A DNA stretch of 64,000 nt. Origin: Actinomyces viscosus (GTDB lineage: Bacteria > Actinomycetota > Actinomycetes > Actinomycetales > Actinomycetaceae). The notes beneath the pieces were generated by a model, which did no database searches, was not told where the DNA came from, and saw only the letters and a program-made list of their open reading frames with translations. How positions within the stretch are numbered: the first letter of the stretch is position 1; every line of letters starts with the position of its first letter. Shown piece after piece: positions 54,087 through 64,000 of the stretch. Both the position numbers and the translations under genes were made by a program. The stretch spans positions 3,348,001-3,412,000 of the forward strand of contig NZ_LR134477.1 of NCBI RefSeq assembly GCF_900637975.1. Reading direction: 5' to 3'.

Positions 54087-55277
54087 GTGGCCAAGGCCAA
54101 GTTCGAGCGGACCAAGCCGCACGTCAACATCGGAACGATCGGTCACGTCGACCACGGCAAGACGACGCTGACCGCTGCGATCTCCAAGGTTCTGCACGAC
54201 GAGTACCCCGAGCTGAACCCCTTCACCCCCTTCGACGAGATCGACAAGGCTCCTGAGGAGCGTCAGCGCGGTATCACCATCAACATCGCGCACGTCGAGT
54301 ACGAGACCGACAAGCGTCACTACGCGCACGTGGACGCCCCCGGTCACGCCGACTACATCAAGAACATGATCACCGGTGCCGCTCAGATGGACGGCGCGAT
54401 CCTCGTGGTCGCCGCCACCGACGGCCCGATGGCCCAGACCCGCGAGCACGTCCTGCTCGCCCGACAGGTGGGCGTCCCCGCCCTCCTCGTGGCCCTCAAC
54501 AAGTCCGACATGGTGGACGACGAGGAGCTCCTCGACCTGGTCGAGATGGAGGTGCGCGAGCTGCTCTCCTCCCAGGACTACGACGGCGACGAGGCTCCCG
54601 TCATCCGCGTCTCCGCGCTCAAGGCCCTCGAGGGCGACGCCGAGTGGGCCGGCAAGATCAAGGAGCTCATGGACGCGGTGGACGAGTACATCCCCACCCC
54701 CGAGCGCGACATGGACAAGCCCTTCCTCATGCCCATCGAGGACGTCTTCACCATCACCGGTCGCGGCACCGTCGTCACCGGTCGTGTGGAGCGCGGCAAG
54801 CTCCCGATCAACTCCGAGGTCGAGATCCTCGGTATCCGTGAGGCCCAGAAGACCACGGTCACCGGTATCGAGATGTTCCACAAGCAGATGGACGAGGCCT
54901 GGGCCGGCGAGAACTGCGGTCTGCTCCTGCGCGGCACCCGTCGCGAGGACGTCGAGCGCGGCCAGGTCATCTGCAAGCCCGGCTCCATCACCCCGCACAC
55001 CGAGTTCGAGGGCCACGTCTACATCCTCACCAAGGACGAGGGCGGCCGCCACAACCCCTTCTACTCGAACTACCGTCCGCAGTTCTACTTCCGGACCACG
55101 GACGTCACCGGTGTCATCACCCTCCCCGAGGGCACCGAGATGGTCATGCCCGGTGACACCACCGAGATGACCGTCCAGCTCATCCAGCCCATCGCCATGG
55201 AGGAGGGCCTCGGCTTCGCCATCCGTGAGGGTGGCCGCACCGTCGGCTCCGGCCGCGTCACCAAGGTCATCAAGTGA
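54087..55277 (+). CDS. tuf: Elongation factor Tu
   Basis: The 396-residue GTPase delivers aminoacyl-tRNA. It has G1 GHVDHGKTT, switch [11 protein letters not shown]4 NKSD, and domains II and III to GRVTKVIK. The start is GTG with CAGGAGG before it. It lies 199 bp behind fusA. A textbook terminator follows. Confidence 0.99.
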   Translation: MAKAKFERTKPHVNIGTIGHVDHGKTTLTAAISKVLHDEYPELNPFTPFDEIDKAPEERQRGITINIAHVEYETDKRHYAHVDAPGHADYIKNMITGAAQMDGAILVVAATDGPMAQTREHVLLARQVGVPALLVALNKSDMVDDEELLDLVEMEVRELLSSQDYDGDEAPVIRVSALKALEGDAEWAGKIKELMDAVDEYIPTPERDMDKPFLMPIEDVFTITGRGTVVTGRVERGKLPINSEVEILGIREAQKTTVTGIEMFHKQMDEAWAGENCGLLLRGTRREDVERGQVICKPGSITPHTEFEGHVYILTKDEGGRHNPFYSNYRPQFYFRTTDVTGVITLPEGTEMVMPGDTTEMTVQLIQPIAMEEGLGFAIREGGRTVGSGRVTKVIK

Positions 55278-55310
55278 CCCACTGACGCCCCGCGCCTCCG
55301 CGTAGCACCA

Positions 55311-55350
55311 GACCTCCCCGGTCGGAACACCCGTTCCGACCGGGGAGGTC
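55311..55350 (+). terminator. Rho-independent terminator of tuf
   Basis: A perfect 18-bp stem (55311-55328 with 55333-55350), 4-base loop, then TTTT. This is the clearest intrinsic terminator in the window. Confidence 0.95.
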
Positions 55351-55794
55351 TTTTCGCGTGCTGGTGACTCGGATGACGGAGCTGACCTGAAATGCGAATA
55401 GTCATGCAAATGATATCGGCTCCGAGAGTCCGTGATGTCACCGCAATGAACGGCGTCGCAATGCAGTAACGGACGATTTCAGATCAGTTACCGTTCCTGT
55501 TTTTCTTCGGTACGTCGACTAGTTTATCGGCTGTCCCCAGGTGTGTGGACGTGGACGCATGTCAGCGCGCGATTCCAGTGCCGTTCCGCTCTCGCCACCA
55601 CCACCGGACTCCTGAGGAGGCGTTGTCACCACAAACTTGACTGATCCGCCCTCCGATGCCCGCAAGGAGCGTCGGAGGCACCGGTGACGCCGTCGGACAA
55701 GACGGGGCTGTCCACCGCGAACACACTCCCTACCCGCATTTCTGTCACGCGTCAGCATTTCCCCGCGGCGCACGGTGAAAGGAAATCCCAACCC
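55351..55794. promoter_or_regulatory. Pilin operon upstream region
   Basis: This 444-bp gap holds no supported gene. Its first half is AT-richer than its surroundings (around 55380-55530, including CTGTTTTTCTTCGG and TCGACTAGTTTATCGG), as is common at fimbrial promoters. No confident -35/-10 pair is seen. Confidence 0.45.
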
Positions 55795-57468
55795 ATGAAG
55801 CACAACGCCGGCACACTGGGGCGCCGGGCTGCGGCCGCAGCCGGTGTCCTCACCCTGGCCCTTCTCGGCCTGGGTCCCACGGCCCATGCCGAGGACCCGA
55901 ACTACGGCAACATCAAGGAGAACGCAACGGGCTCCTTGACGATTCACAAGCACCTCAACGGTGATGGTACTCCGATCGGTAATCCTGACGGCAGCACAGG
56001 TCGGACCGAGGCGGTAGGTGCGGTTCAAGGTGATGCTGACGCACTTGTCCAGGCCAAGCCGTTCGTCTCCAGCCCCAACATCGTCCAGGTCGCGCACGGC
56101 GCCCCGGTCGCGGGAGTGCAGTTCACGGCCTACCCCATTGAGGAAATTGACCTGAAGACGGCAGACGGGTGGACCCGGGTCAGCACTCTGGCAGAGGCCA
56201 ACGCGATTCCGGACTCCGCCTGCTCCGACCCTGCGAGCCCGACCCTTAGCGGTTACACCTTTGGTGCGGGTACAACCTCGCCGGACACGGGAGACGATGG
56301 GGTGGCCAAGATCGAGAACCTGCCGGTCAAGGCCTACCTCGTGTGCGAGACCAAGACCCCCGGCAACATCGTCCAGAAGGCCAAGCCCTTCGTCGTGACG
56401 ATTCCCCACCCCAACTCGGTTAACGGGGACACCCAGTGGATATACGACGTCCACGCCTATCCCAAGAATGAGAAGATCGAGGTCACCAAGACCATTGAGG
56501 ACCAGAAGGCTAACGGTTACGGCGTCGGCTCGCTGGTGAGGTTCCCCGTCTCCTCCGCTCTGCCGACGCTCGAGGCCACGTCCTACTACAAGTACTTCCA
56601 GTTCAAGGACACCCTGGACTCTCGCCTCACGGAGCCGACTGCCACGAACATCACTCTCGACGGCAACGAGCTCGCCCCCTCGGACTACACCGTGGTCACC
56701 AGCGGACAGACCGTGACGGTGACCTTCACCAAGGAGGGCCTGGCCAAGCTGAAGGACGCCGCGGGCAAGACGGTCAGCGCTGTCTTCCAGGGCAAGGTTG
56801 CCTCGGCTGGTGACGGCGCCATCAAGAACACGGCCCAGCTCATCTCCGACACCACCTACGCGACCACGCCCCCGGAGCCGACTACTCCGCCGGCCAACCC
56901 CGACAACCCGCCGACCTCCGAAGAGGTGACCGTGCGTTGGGGCCACCTGAGGATCAAGAAGCTCGACAGCGGCAACAACGCCGGCCTGAGGGGAGCCGAG
57001 TTCCAGCTCTTCAAGGCCAAGGAGGCCTATGCGAACACCTGCACCAACGAGCGGGAAGGCAGTGCGATCTCCGTCGACGGCCAGACCACCCTCACCACCG
57101 GTGACGACGGCATGATCAACATCGCGGGCTTGTTCGTTTCCGACTCCGTCGACGGCACGGGCCGTGACAACCGGGTCAACGCCACTGAGCGCTGCTACGT
57201 CCTGGTCGAGACCAAGGCGCCCACTGGTTTCGTCCTGCCCGAGGGCGACGGCGCGGTGACCGCCGTCAAGGTCAAGGCCGGTACTGACACCACCGAGCTC
57301 GTCTCGATCCCCAACGTCAAGCACAAAGTTCCGGAGCTGCCTCTGACCGGTGCCAACGGCATGCTCATCCTGACCGCCTCCGGCGCCGCCCTGCTGATGA
57401 TCGCCGTCGGCTCCGTCCTCGTGGCCCGCTACCGCGAGCGCAAGCGGGCCGCAGAGCTCGCCGTCTGA
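55795..57468 (+). CDS. LPXTG major pilin (fimbrial shaft) of the SpaH/FimA class
   Basis: The 557-residue sortase-polymerised pilin has a signal peptide ending PTAHA (about 32) and a pilin motif WIYDVHAYPKN whose lysine (K224) forms the intersubunit bond. CnaB-type domains carry an E-box (VETKAPTGF, about 471) for intramolecular isopeptide bonds. The sorting signal is LPLTG (515-519), a hydrophobic helix and a basic tail. It is close in plan to Actinomyces FimP/FimA shaft pilins. GAAAGGAA precedes the ATG. No tip-pilin gene (FimQ/FimB type) lies upstream; tuf does. The sortase gene follows. Confidence 0.93.
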   Translation: MKHNAGTLGRRAAAAAGVLTLALLGLGPTAHAEDPNYGNIKENATGSLTIHKHLNGDGTPIGNPDGSTGRTEAVGAVQGDADALVQAKPFVSSPNIVQVAHGAPVAGVQFTAYPIEEIDLKTADGWTRVSTLAEANAIPDSACSDPASPTLSGYTFGAGTTSPDTGDDGVAKIENLPVKAYLVCETKTPGNIVQKAKPFVVTIPHPNSVNGDTQWIYDVHAYPKNEKIEVTKTIEDQKANGYGVGSLVRFPVSSALPTLEATSYYKYFQFKDTLDSRLTEPTATNITLDGNELAPSDYTVVTSGQTVTVTFTKEGLAKLKDAAGKTVSAVFQGKVASAGDGAIKNTAQLISDTTYATTPPEPTTPPANPDNPPTSEEVTVRWGHLRIKKLDSGNNAGLRGAEFQLFKAKEAYANTCTNEREGSAISVDGQTTLTTGDDGMINIAGLFVSDSVDGTGRDNRVNATERCYVLVETKAPTGFVLPEGDGAVTAVKVKAGTDTTELVSIPNVKHKVPELPLTGANGMLILTASGAALLMIAVGSVLVARYRERKRAAELAV

Positions 57469-57477
57469 TGACGAGCG

Positions 57478-57511
57478 CCGTCGGCCGGGGCGGGGGCCTC
57501 GGCCGACGGCA
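57478..57511 (+). terminator. Intercistronic hairpin between pilin and sortase
   Basis: GCCGTCGGCCG (57478-57488) pairs with CGGCCGACGGC (57501-57511), starting 9 bp after the pilin stop. It probably lets only part of the transcripts continue into the sortase gene, so that pilin is made in excess. Confidence 0.65.
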
Positions 57512-57600
57512 ACCGCCGAGAAGGCCGGGCCTCACGCACGTCCTCAGCAGGCCAAGGCCATGAGCTCATGAGGCCATGACCTGGGCGCCCGCACCATCAG

Positions 57601-58887
57601 GTGCGAGCTCGCACCACTCTGATCTCGGACAACGACCCTGGAAGCGCACGAGGCCCCATGATCTCCCGCACCGCACGCAAGTACCGCACCACCCGGCCCC
57701 CGCGTACGCGCGCCTCGAACGTCCAGAAGCACCGTCGCCCCCGCACCTGGCGCCTGTCGGTCTCCGCCCTCATCAGCTCCATCATGGCGGTCGTCGGCAT
57801 GGGGCTCCTGACCTACCCGACCGCGGCCTCCTGGATCTCCCAGTACAACCAGTCAAAGGTGACTGCTGACTACTCCGCCCAGGTGGACGGCGCCCGCCCC
57901 GACGCCAGGACCCAGATCGCCCAGGCGCACGCCTACAACGAGGCGCTCTCCGCCGGAGCGGTCCTGGAGGCCAACAATCACGTCCCCACCGGCGCCGGCT
58001 CCAGCTCCGACAGCTCCCTGAGTTACGACTCCATCCTCAAGGCCAGTGACGACGGGCTCATGGCCCGCCTCAAGATCCCCTCCATCTCCCTGGACCTGCC
58101 CGTCTACCACGGCACCGCCGACGACACCCTGCTCAAGGGACTCGGCCACCTGGAGGGCACCTCGCTGCCGGTCGGGGGAGAGGGCACGCGCTCGGTCATC
58201 ACCGGGCACCGAGGCCTGGCCGAGGCGACCATGTTCACCAACCTGGACAAGGTCAAGAACGGCGACAGCCTCATCATCGAGGTCTTCGGCGAAGTCCTCA
58301 CCTACCGGGTCACCAGCACCAGGGTCGTCGAGCCCGAGGAGACCGAGGCCCTGCGAGCCGAGGCCGGCAAGGACCTGCTCACCCTGGTGACCTGCACGCC
58401 TCTGGGCATCAACACCCACCGCATCCTGCTGACCGGTGAGCGCATCTACCCCACCCCCGCCGCTGACGTCGCCGCCGCGGGCAAACGGCCCGAGGTTCCT
58501 ACCTTTCCCTGGTGGGTTCTCGCCCTGGCCAGCGGGCTCGTCGTCGTCGGCCTGTACCTGTGGCGCTCGGGCTACGTGGCCGCCCGTGCCAAGGAGCGCG
58601 CCCTGGCCCGCAAGCGCGACCAGGAGCAGGAGCCGCGGCCTCAGACCTGGGAGGAGCAGATGCGCAGCTGGATGGATGACGACGCCGGCGTCGAGCCCCG
58701 CCGCTGGTTCACCGACTTTCCTGTCACCACCGGGCCGCACGCGCGGGCCGACGTCGATGATGCGCCGGAGGCTCCGGGGGCCGAGGACCTGCACGACATA
58801 CAGGAGCTCATCGACACCACCGAGATCCCGCCCCTGACCGCGACACGCCCGAGCGCGGGTGCCAGTGGGCGGACTCACAGCCTCTAG
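57601..58887 (+). CDS. srtC: Class C (pilin) sortase
   Basis: This membrane transpeptidase links pilin subunits through the pilin-motif lysine. It has an N-terminal helix (ALISSIMAVVGMGLLTYPTA) and a sortase fold with H203 (ITGHRGL), C265 (TLVTCTP) and R274 (GINTHR). A second helix (WWVLALASGLVVVGLYLW) marks class C. After it comes an unusually long, acidic cytoplasmic tail of roughly 100 residues (about 328-428). I see no DPF/DPW lid motif. The start is GTG 57601; ATG 57658 (residue 20) is a good alternative. Total 428 residues. Confidence 0.92.
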   Translation: MRARTTLISDNDPGSARGPMISRTARKYRTTRPPRTRASNVQKHRRPRTWRLSVSALISSIMAVVGMGLLTYPTAASWISQYNQSKVTADYSAQVDGARPDARTQIAQAHAYNEALSAGAVLEANNHVPTGAGSSSDSSLSYDSILKASDDGLMARLKIPSISLDLPVYHGTADDTLLKGLGHLEGTSLPVGGEGTRSVITGHRGLAEATMFTNLDKVKNGDSLIIEVFGEVLTYRVTSTRVVEPEETEALRAEAGKDLLTLVTCTPLGINTHRILLTGERIYPTPAADVAAAGKRPEVPTFPWWVLALASGLVVVGLYLWRSGYVAARAKERALARKRDQEQEPRPQTWEEQMRSWMDDDAGVEPRRWFTDFPVTTGPHARADVDDAPEAPGAEDLHDIQELIDTTEIPPLTATRPSAGASGRTHSL

Positions 58888-59142
58888 GCGCCGTCTCGGG
58901 TTCCGCTCCCCGTGCGGGCCCTGATAGCGTAATCCGGCCGGCCAAGGCGTGCGCTCGCATACCTCTGGCTGTGCCGCCCCGGGGTTCCCCGGGATCCATT
59001 CTGACGGACCCGTTCCTCCTGAACGGGTTTCCGTGTGTCCAGACCGGTTCACCGCCTTCCATCAGGGAGAGGTGCGCGTCTCCCAACGACACGCCCGAGC
59101 GCGTGGACCGGCCAGAAGCAAGTACAAGAGAGGTTAGGCGCC
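58888..59142 (+). promoter_or_regulatory. S10 operon promoter and leader
   Basis: This 255-bp gap lies before rpsJ. TAGCGT in CTGATAGCGTAATCC (around 58921) could be the -10. Downstream, ACCCGTTC pairs with GAACGGGT (around 59008-59029), making a leader hairpin followed by TTCC. It may serve attenuation of the operon, as the S10 leader does in other bacteria, but the E. coli L4-responsive structure is not recognisable. Confidence 0.5.
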
Positions 59143-59451
59143 ATGGCGGGACAGAAGATCCGCATCCGGCTCAAGTCCTACGACCACGAGGTCATCGACT
59201 CCTCGGCGCGCAAGATCGTCGACGTCGTGACCCGCGCTGGTGCGACGGTCGTGGGCCCGGTGCCGCTGCCGACCGAGAAGAACGTGTTCTGCGTGATCCG
59301 GTCGCCGCACAAGTACAAGGACAGCCGCGAGCACTTCGAGATGCGCACGCACAAGCGGCTGATCGACATCGTCGACCCGACGCCCAAGGCCGTCGACTCG
59401 CTCATGCGTCTCGACCTGCCCGCTGACGTCAACATCGAGATCAAGCTCTGA
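59143..59451 (+). CDS. rpsJ: 30S ribosomal protein S10
   Basis: The 102-residue protein starts [19 protein letters not shown] and carries [23 protein letters not shown]. It is the first gene of the S10 operon and is also the NusE antitermination factor. GAGAGG lies upstream of the ATG; longer in-frame starts upstream are not plausible. Confidence 0.99.
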   Translation: MAGQKIRIRLKSYDHEVIDSSARKIVDVVTRAGATVVGPVPLPTEKNVFCVIRSPHKYKDSREHFEMRTHKRLIDIVDPTPKAVDSLMRLDLPADVNIEIKL

Positions 59452-59459
59452 GGACTGCC

Positions 59460-60128
59460 ATGACAACGCTTAACACGCCGGCTGCCGCCGCGCCTGCCAA
59501 GGCGCTGCTCGGCACCAAGCTCGGCATGACGCAGATCTGGGACGAGAACGGGGTCCTGCGCCCCGTGACCGTCGTCCGGGTCGACACCAACGTCGTGACC
59601 CAGGTCCGCACCATCGAGACCGATGGCTACGAGGCCGTTCAGCTCGCCTTCGGCGACATCGACGCCAAAAAGGTCACCAAGCCGCTCGCCGGCCACTTCG
59701 CCAAGGCCGGGGTCGAGCCCCGCCGCCACGTGGCCGAGGTGCGCACCTCCCTGGCGTCGGAGTTCACCCCCGGCCAGGAGCTGGCCGCCGACACCTTCGA
59801 GGTCGGCCAGTTGGTCGACGTCACCGGGACCTCCAAGGGCAAGGGGTTCGCCGGTGTCATGAAGCGCCACGGCTTCGCCGGTGTGGGCGCCTCCCACGGT
59901 GCTCACCGCAACCACCGCAAGCCCGGCTCCATCGGTGCCTGCGCCACCCCCGGCCGCATCTTCAAGGGCCTGCGCATGGCCGGCCGCATGGGCCACGCGC
60001 GCCGCACCGTCCAGAACCTCAAGATCCGCGGCGTCGACGTTGACAAGGGCGTTCTGCTCGTCAACGGCGCGATCCCCGGCCCCAAGGGCTCGGTCGTCGT
60101 CGTCCGCACCGCCGTGAAGGGAGCCTGA
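59460..60128 (+). CDS. rplC: 50S ribosomal protein L3
   Basis: The 222-residue protein contacts the peptidyl-transferase centre. It has [35 protein letters not shown] and [26 protein letters not shown]. Its start is 8 bp behind rpsJ with GAGGA in the gap. It has a short Ala-rich N-terminal extension ([13 protein letters not shown]). Confidence 0.99.
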   Translation: MTTLNTPAAAAPAKALLGTKLGMTQIWDENGVLRPVTVVRVDTNVVTQVRTIETDGYEAVQLAFGDIDAKKVTKPLAGHFAKAGVEPRRHVAEVRTSLASEFTPGQELAADTFEVGQLVDVTGTSKGKGFAGVMKRHGFAGVGASHGAHRNHRKPGSIGACATPGRIFKGLRMAGRMGHARRTVQNLKIRGVDVDKGVLLVNGAIPGPKGSVVVVRTAVKGA

Positions 60129-60132
60129 GACC

Positions 60133-60777
60133 ATGACTGAGGCACTCACCGTCGACGTCGTCGACTCCGCGGGCAAGAAGACCGGCAGCGTCGAGCTGCC
60201 CGCCGAGGTCTTCGACGCCCCCCTGAACATCCCGCTCATGCACCAGGTGGTCGTCGGCCAGCTGGCCGCGGCCCGCCAGGGCACCCACGCCACCAAGACC
60301 CGCGGCGACGTCCGCGGCGGTGGCCGCAAGCCCTACCGCCAGAAGGGCACCGGCCGCGCCCGCCAGGGCTCGACCCGCGCCCCGCAGTTCGTCGGCGGCG
60401 GCACCGTCCACGGCCCCCAGCCGCGCGACTACAGCCAGCGGACCCCCAAGAAGATGAAGGCCGCCGCCCTGCGCAGCGCCCTGTCCGACCGCGCCCGCAA
60501 CGGCCGCGTCCACGTCATCACCGAGTTCGTCACCACCACGGTGCCCTCCACCAAGAACGCCCTGGTCGCGCTGCGCAACCTCACCGACCGCAAGGCCCTG
60601 GTGATTGTGGACCGTCAGGACGACCTGTCCAGGCTCAGCCTGCGCAACGCCCCCGAGGCGCACGTCCTGTGGGCCGACCAGCTCAACACCTACGACGTCC
60701 TCAAGTCCGACGACGTCGTCTTCACGGCCTCTGGCCTGGACGCGTTCCTGGGCAAGGGTGAGGAGGAGTCCAAGTGA
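60133..60777 (+). CDS. rplD: 50S ribosomal protein L4
   Basis: The 214-residue exit-tunnel protein has the loop [29 protein letters not shown], where macrolide-resistance changes usually arise; it looks unaltered. In many bacteria L4 represses the S10 operon. It overlaps rplW by 4 bases (GTGA). Confidence 0.99.
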   Translation: MTEALTVDVVDSAGKKTGSVELPAEVFDAPLNIPLMHQVVVGQLAAARQGTHATKTRGDVRGGGRKPYRQKGTGRARQGSTRAPQFVGGGTVHGPQPRDYSQRTPKKMKAAALRSALSDRARNGRVHVITEFVTTTVPSTKNALVALRNLTDRKALVIVDRQDDLSRLSLRNAPEAHVLWADQLNTYDVLKSDDVVFTASGLDAFLGKGEEESK

Positions 60778-61076
60778 GCCTCGAGAAGTCCAAGAACCCC
60801 CGCGACGTCATCATCGCGCCGGTGGTCTCCGAGAAGTCCTACGCCTGCATGGACCGTGGCCAGTACACGTTCATCGTGGCGCCGGGATCCAACAAGACCG
60901 AGATCAAGCAGGCCGTCGAGGCCATCTTCAACGTCAAGGTCTTCTCGGTGAACACCATCAACCGCAAGGGCAAGACGCACCGCACCCGCACCGGGATCGG
61001 CAAGTCCAAGGACACCCGCCGTGCGATCGTCACCCTGCGCGAGGGGACCATCGACATCTTCGGTGATGTGGCCTAG
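60774..61076 (+). CDS. rplW: 50S ribosomal protein L23
   Basis: The 100-residue protein at the tunnel exit is the docking site for trigger factor and SRP. It has [20 protein letters not shown] and [19 protein letters not shown]. The start is GTG, overlapping rplD. Confidence 0.99.
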   Translation: MSLEKSKNPRDVIIAPVVSEKSYACMDRGQYTFIVAPGSNKTEIKQAVEAIFNVKVFSVNTINRKGKTHRTRTGIGKSKDTRRAIVTLREGTIDIFGDVA

Positions 61077-61102
61077 TGCGCCACGGAAGGTAAAGGACCG
61101 AT

Positions 61103-61939
61103 ATGGGAATCCGTAAGTACAAGCCCACGACCCCGGGTCGTCGCGGCTCCTCCGTGGCCGACTTCGTGGAGATCACGCGCAGCACGCCCGAGAAGTCGCT
61201 GGTGCGCCCGCTGAGCAAGTCCGGTGGACGCAACTCCTCGGGCCGCATCACCACCCGCCACAAGGGTGGTGGCCACAAGCGCGCCTACCGTCTCATCGAC
61301 TTCCGTCGTCACGACAAGGATGGCGTGCCCGCCAAGGTCGCTCACATCGAGTACGACCCCAACCGCACCGCGCGCATCGCCCTGCTGCACTACGTGGACG
61401 GCGAGAAGCGCTACATCATTGCCCCCAACAAGCTCCGTCAGGGCGACGTCGTCGAGGCCGGCCCCAACGCCGACATCAAGCCCGGCAACAACCTGCAGCT
61501 GCGTCACATCCCCACCGGTACGGTCGTCCACGCGGTCGAGCTGCGTCCCGGTGGCGGAGCCAAGATCGCCCGCAGCGCCGGCACCTCCGTCCAGCTGGTC
61601 GCCAAGGAGGGCAAGTACGCGCAGCTGCGCATGCCCTCCGGCGAGATCCGCAACGTGGAGGCCGCCTGCCGCGCCACCATCGGTGAGGTCGGCAACGCCG
61701 AGCAGTCCAACATCAACTGGGGTAAGGCCGGCCGCATGCGCTGGAAGGGCGTGCGCCCGACCGTCCGCGGTGTCGTCATGAACCCGGTGGACCACCCGCA
61801 CGGTGGTGGTGAGGGCAAGACCTCCGGTGGTCGTCACCCCGTCTCGCCGTGGGGCAAGCCCGAGGGCCGCACCCGCCGTCCCAACAAGTCCAGCGACCGC
61901 CTCATCGTGCGTCGTCGTCGGACCGGCAAGAAGCGCTGA
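61103..61939 (+). CDS. rplB: 50S ribosomal protein L2
   Basis: The 278-residue protein is required for peptidyl-transferase activity. It starts [18 protein letters not shown]. The conserved C-terminal [31 protein letters not shown] includes the functionally important histidine. Confidence 0.99.
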   Translation: MGIRKYKPTTPGRRGSSVADFVEITRSTPEKSLVRPLSKSGGRNSSGRITTRHKGGGHKRAYRLIDFRRHDKDGVPAKVAHIEYDPNRTARIALLHYVDGEKRYIIAPNKLRQGDVVEAGPNADIKPGNNLQLRHIPTGTVVHAVELRPGGGAKIARSAGTSVQLVAKEGKYAQLRMPSGEIRNVEAACRATIGEVGNAEQSNINWGKAGRMRWKGVRPTVRGVVMNPVDHPHGGGEGKTSGGRHPVSPWGKPEGRTRRPNKSSDRLIVRRRRTGKKR

Positions 61940-61953
61940 TAGGAGCCTGAATC

Positions 61954-62232
61954 ATGCCGCGTAGTCTGAAGAAGGGTCCCTTCGTCGACGACCACCTCCT
62001 CAAGAAGGTGGACGCTCAGAACGAGAAGGGCACCAAGAACGTCATTAAGACCTGGTCCCGCCGTTCGGTCATCACGCCGGACTTCCTGGGGCACACCTTC
62101 GCCGTCCACGACGGTCGCAAGCACGTGCCGGTCTTCGTTACCGAGTCCATGGTGGGCCACAAGCTCGGTGAGTTCGCTCCGACCCGCACCTTCCGCGGGC
62201 ACGTCAAGGACGACCGCAAGTCGCGTCGCTGA
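61954..62232 (+). CDS. rpsS: 30S ribosomal protein S19
   Basis: The 92-residue protein of the 30S head starts [19 protein letters not shown] and ends [13 protein letters not shown]. It lies 14 bp behind rplB with TAGGAG before its ATG. Confidence 0.99.
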   Translation: MPRSLKKGPFVDDHLLKKVDAQNEKGTKNVIKTWSRRSVITPDFLGHTFAVHDGRKHVPVFVTESMVGHKLGEFAPTRTFRGHVKDDRKSRR

Positions 62233-62263
62233 CGGACGTCGGAAAGTTTGAGAGGCAGAGAAC

Positions 62264-62641
62264 ATGGAAGCCAAGGCGCAGGCCAAGTACGTGCGCTGCA
62301 CGCCGATGAAGGCGCGCCGGGTCGTGGACGTCGTCCGCGGCAAGCGCGCCGTCGAGGCCGTCAACGTGCTCCGATTCGCCCCGCAGGCCGCTGCGGTGCC
62401 GGTGCGCAAGGTCCTCGAGTCCGCAATCGCCAACGCCCGGTTCAAGGCCGAGCGTGACGGTGAGCGTTTCGACGAGAACGACCTGTTCATCATCGAGGCG
62501 TTCGCCGACGAGGGTCCCACCCTGAAGCGGTTCCGTCCCCGGGCACAGGGCCGGGCCAGCAGGATCCTCAAGCGGACCAGCCACATCACCGTCATCGTCG
62601 GGGACAAGTCCGACGCCGCAACGAAGGAAGGAGCCCGGTAA
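62264..62641 (+). CDS. rplV: 50S ribosomal protein L22
   Basis: The 125-residue protein lines the exit tunnel. The beta-hairpin region [29 protein letters not shown] is normal, with no macrolide-resistance insertion or deletion. It overlaps rpsC by one base (TAATG). Confidence 0.99.
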   Translation: MEAKAQAKYVRCTPMKARRVVDVVRGKRAVEAVNVLRFAPQAAAVPVRKVLESAIANARFKAERDGERFDENDLFIIEAFADEGPTLKRFRPRAQGRASRILKRTSHITVIVGDKSDAATKEGAR

Positions 62642-63462
62642 TGGGGCAGAAGGTCAACCCGACCGGGTTCCGCCTGGGCATCACCACGGACCACCGCTCG
62701 CGCTGGTTCGCCGATTCCACCAAGCCCGGTCAGCGCTACCGCGACTTCGTGGAGGAGGATGTCAAGATCCGCCGCCTCATGGAGGACGGCATGGAGCGGG
62801 CCGGTATCTCCAAGGTCGACATCGAGCGCACCCGTGACCGCGTGCGCGTCGACCTGCACACCGCCCGTCCCGGTATCGTCATCGGTCGCCGTGGCGCCGA
62901 GGCCGAGCGCCTGCGCGGTCAGCTCGAGAAGCTGACCGGCAAGCAGGTCCAGCTCAACATCCTCGAGGTCAAGAGCCCCGACCTGGACGCCCAGCTGGTC
63001 GCCCAGGGCATCGCCGAGCAGCTCGCCTCCCGCGTGTCCTTCCGCCGCGCGATGCGCAAGGGCATGCAGTCCGCGATGCGCGCCGGCGCCAAGGGCATCC
63101 GGGTGCAGTGCTCCGGACGCCTGGGCGGCGCCGAGATGAGCCGCAGCGAGTTCTACCGCGAGGGGCGCGTGCCGCTGCACACCCTGCGCGCGAACATCGA
63201 CTACGGCTTCTACGAGGCCAAGACCACCTTCGGCCGCCTCGGCGTCAAGGTGTGGATCTACAAGGGCGACATCACCGAGCGCGAGTTCGCCCGCCAGCAG
63301 GCCGAGTCCGGCTCCCGTGGCCGGGGCCGGGGCGAGCGCCGCGGCGGCCGTCGTGGCGACCGCGGTGAGCGCGGTTCGCGTCAGAACACCGAGCAGCAGC
63401 AGGCCGCCGAGCAGACGCCGGCCGCCGAGACCGCTGCCGCAGACCAGGGAACGGAGGCCTGA
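62641..63462 (+). CDS. rpsC: 30S ribosomal protein S3
   Basis: The 273-residue protein lies at the mRNA entry. It has an N-terminal KH domain ([25 protein letters not shown]) and an S3 C-terminal domain to about residue 215. A roughly 55-residue extension follows, first Arg/Gly-rich ([21 protein letters not shown]), then Gln/Ala/Glu-rich. Such tails are typical of actinobacterial S3. Confidence 0.99.
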   Translation: MGQKVNPTGFRLGITTDHRSRWFADSTKPGQRYRDFVEEDVKIRRLMEDGMERAGISKVDIERTRDRVRVDLHTARPGIVIGRRGAEAERLRGQLEKLTGKQVQLNILEVKSPDLDAQLVAQGIAEQLASRVSFRRAMRKGMQSAMRAGAKGIRVQCSGRLGGAEMSRSEFYREGRVPLHTLRANIDYGFYEAKTTFGRLGVKVWIYKGDITEREFARQQAESGSRGRGRGERRGGRRGDRGERGSRQNTEQQQAAEQTPAAETAAADQGTEA

Positions 63463-63465
63463 GCC

Positions 63466-63885
63466 GTGCTCATCCCCCGCCGGACCAAGTTCCGCAAGCA
63501 GCACCGCCCGCACCGCACGGGCCTTTCCAAGGGCGGCAACCAGATCGCCTTCGGTGACTACGGCATCCAGGCTCTTGAGCCCGCCTACATCACCAACCGC
63601 CAGATCGAGGCGGCCCGTATCGCCATGACCCGCCACATCAAGCGTGGCGGCAAGGTGTGGATCAACATCTTCCCGGACCGCCCCCTGACCAAGAAGCCCG
63701 CCGAGACCCGTATGGGCTCCGGTAAGGGTGCACCCGAGTGGTGGATCGCCAACGTCAAGCCCGGACGCATCCTGTTCGAGCTCGGCGGTGTCGACGAGGC
63801 CCTCGCCCGCGAGGCCATGCGCCGCGCACAGCACAAGCTTCCGATGAAGACCCGTTTCGTGACTCGTGAGGGTGGTGACGTCTGA
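63466..63885 (+). CDS. rplP: 50S ribosomal protein L16
   Basis: The 139-residue protein near the A site has a GTG start ([24 protein letters not shown]). It carries [33 protein letters not shown]. It overlaps rpmC by one base (TGATG). Confidence 0.99.
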   Translation: MLIPRRTKFRKQHRPHRTGLSKGGNQIAFGDYGIQALEPAYITNRQIEAARIAMTRHIKRGGKVWINIFPDRPLTKKPAETRMGSGKGAPEWWIANVKPGRILFELGGVDEALAREAMRRAQHKLPMKTRFVTREGGDV

Positions 63886-64000
63886 TGGCAATCGGTTCCA
63901 AGGGCCTGACCCCCGCCGACCTCGACGGCATGGACAACGAGCGCCTCGCCGAGGAGCTCTCCAAGGCCAAGGCCGAGCTGTTCAACCTCCGGTTCGCCTC
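63885..64000 (+). CDS. rpmC: 50S ribosomal protein L29 (5' part)
   Basis: The first 38 codons are present: [20 protein letters not shown] and on to [18 protein letters not shown], a helical hairpin typical of L29. The frame runs off the window end. The ATG overlaps the rplP stop. Confidence 0.97.
   Translation, partial: MAIGSKGLTPADLDGMDNERLAEELSKAKAELFNLRFA

Overview
The window is high-GC actinobacterial DNA, most likely from an oral Actinomyces (A. oris / naeslundii / viscosus group). The evidence is the LPXTG pilin with its class C sortase, a 32-residue bS22 ribosomal protein, several genes that look leaderless, and the overall content. No species call is possible from sequence alone. Both edges cut genes: radA on the left and rpmC on the right.

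Layout. 1-4.3 kb: radA, then two paralogous small membrane proteins with Gln/Pro/Gly/Tyr-rich tails; one is frameshifted and the other is split by an ISAs1-family element. 4.5-14 kb: a sugar-acid catabolic cluster with transketolase, a SorC-type regulator, a phosphotriesterase-like lactonase, UlaD-, UlaE- and UlaF-like enzymes, a PfkB kinase and an MFS importer. It looks like an ascorbate/keto-gulonate route without a PTS, feeding xylulose-5-phosphate to transketolase, and all three promoter regions carry a TGAAC-N4-GTTCA palindrome. 14.2-18.6 kb: SPFH/flotillin and NfeD membrane proteins plus a large Ala/Pro/Thr-rich membrane protein. 19-21.2 kb: the dhaK-dhaL-dhaM dihydroxyacetone kinase operon.

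21.4-28.5 kb is an accessory island inserted between dhaM and trkA, with about 240 bp of that junction duplicated at both ends. It carries an integrase-type IS, a WXG100-like small protein, a glycine-zipper effector split by an IS630 element, three tandem membrane proteins that look like immunity proteins, a small secretion-associated protein and an EspG-like chaperone. Between the immunity genes lie relics of the effector's C-terminus in exact 532-bp repeats. I read this as a type VII secretion toxin-immunity locus shaped by repeated module exchange, and it is the most interesting system in the window.

28.7-41 kb: KtrA and KtrB potassium uptake genes separated by a DHA2 exporter/TetR pair, a small HTH regulator, bS22, murB, an adenosine deaminase-like gene, an APH-type kinase, a DUF6636-like membrane protein, an aminotransferase and tRNA-Trp. 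41-44 kb: secE-nusG-rplK-rplA. 44.1-50.4 kb: a variable pocket with OmpA-domain envelope proteins (one Tat-lipoprotein gene split by a second ISAs1 copy), small AT-richer genes and an A24 prepilin peptidase. 50.9-55.3 kb: rpsL-rpsG-fusA-tuf. 55.8-58.9 kb: a pilin and its sortase. 59.1-64 kb: the S10 operon from rpsJ to rpmC.

Palindromes recur throughout. A 69-bp element occurs three times (4433, 38257, 39520), and a 57-bp near-perfect palindrome sits at 14181. All functional calls rest on reading motifs by eye; no database search was possible.
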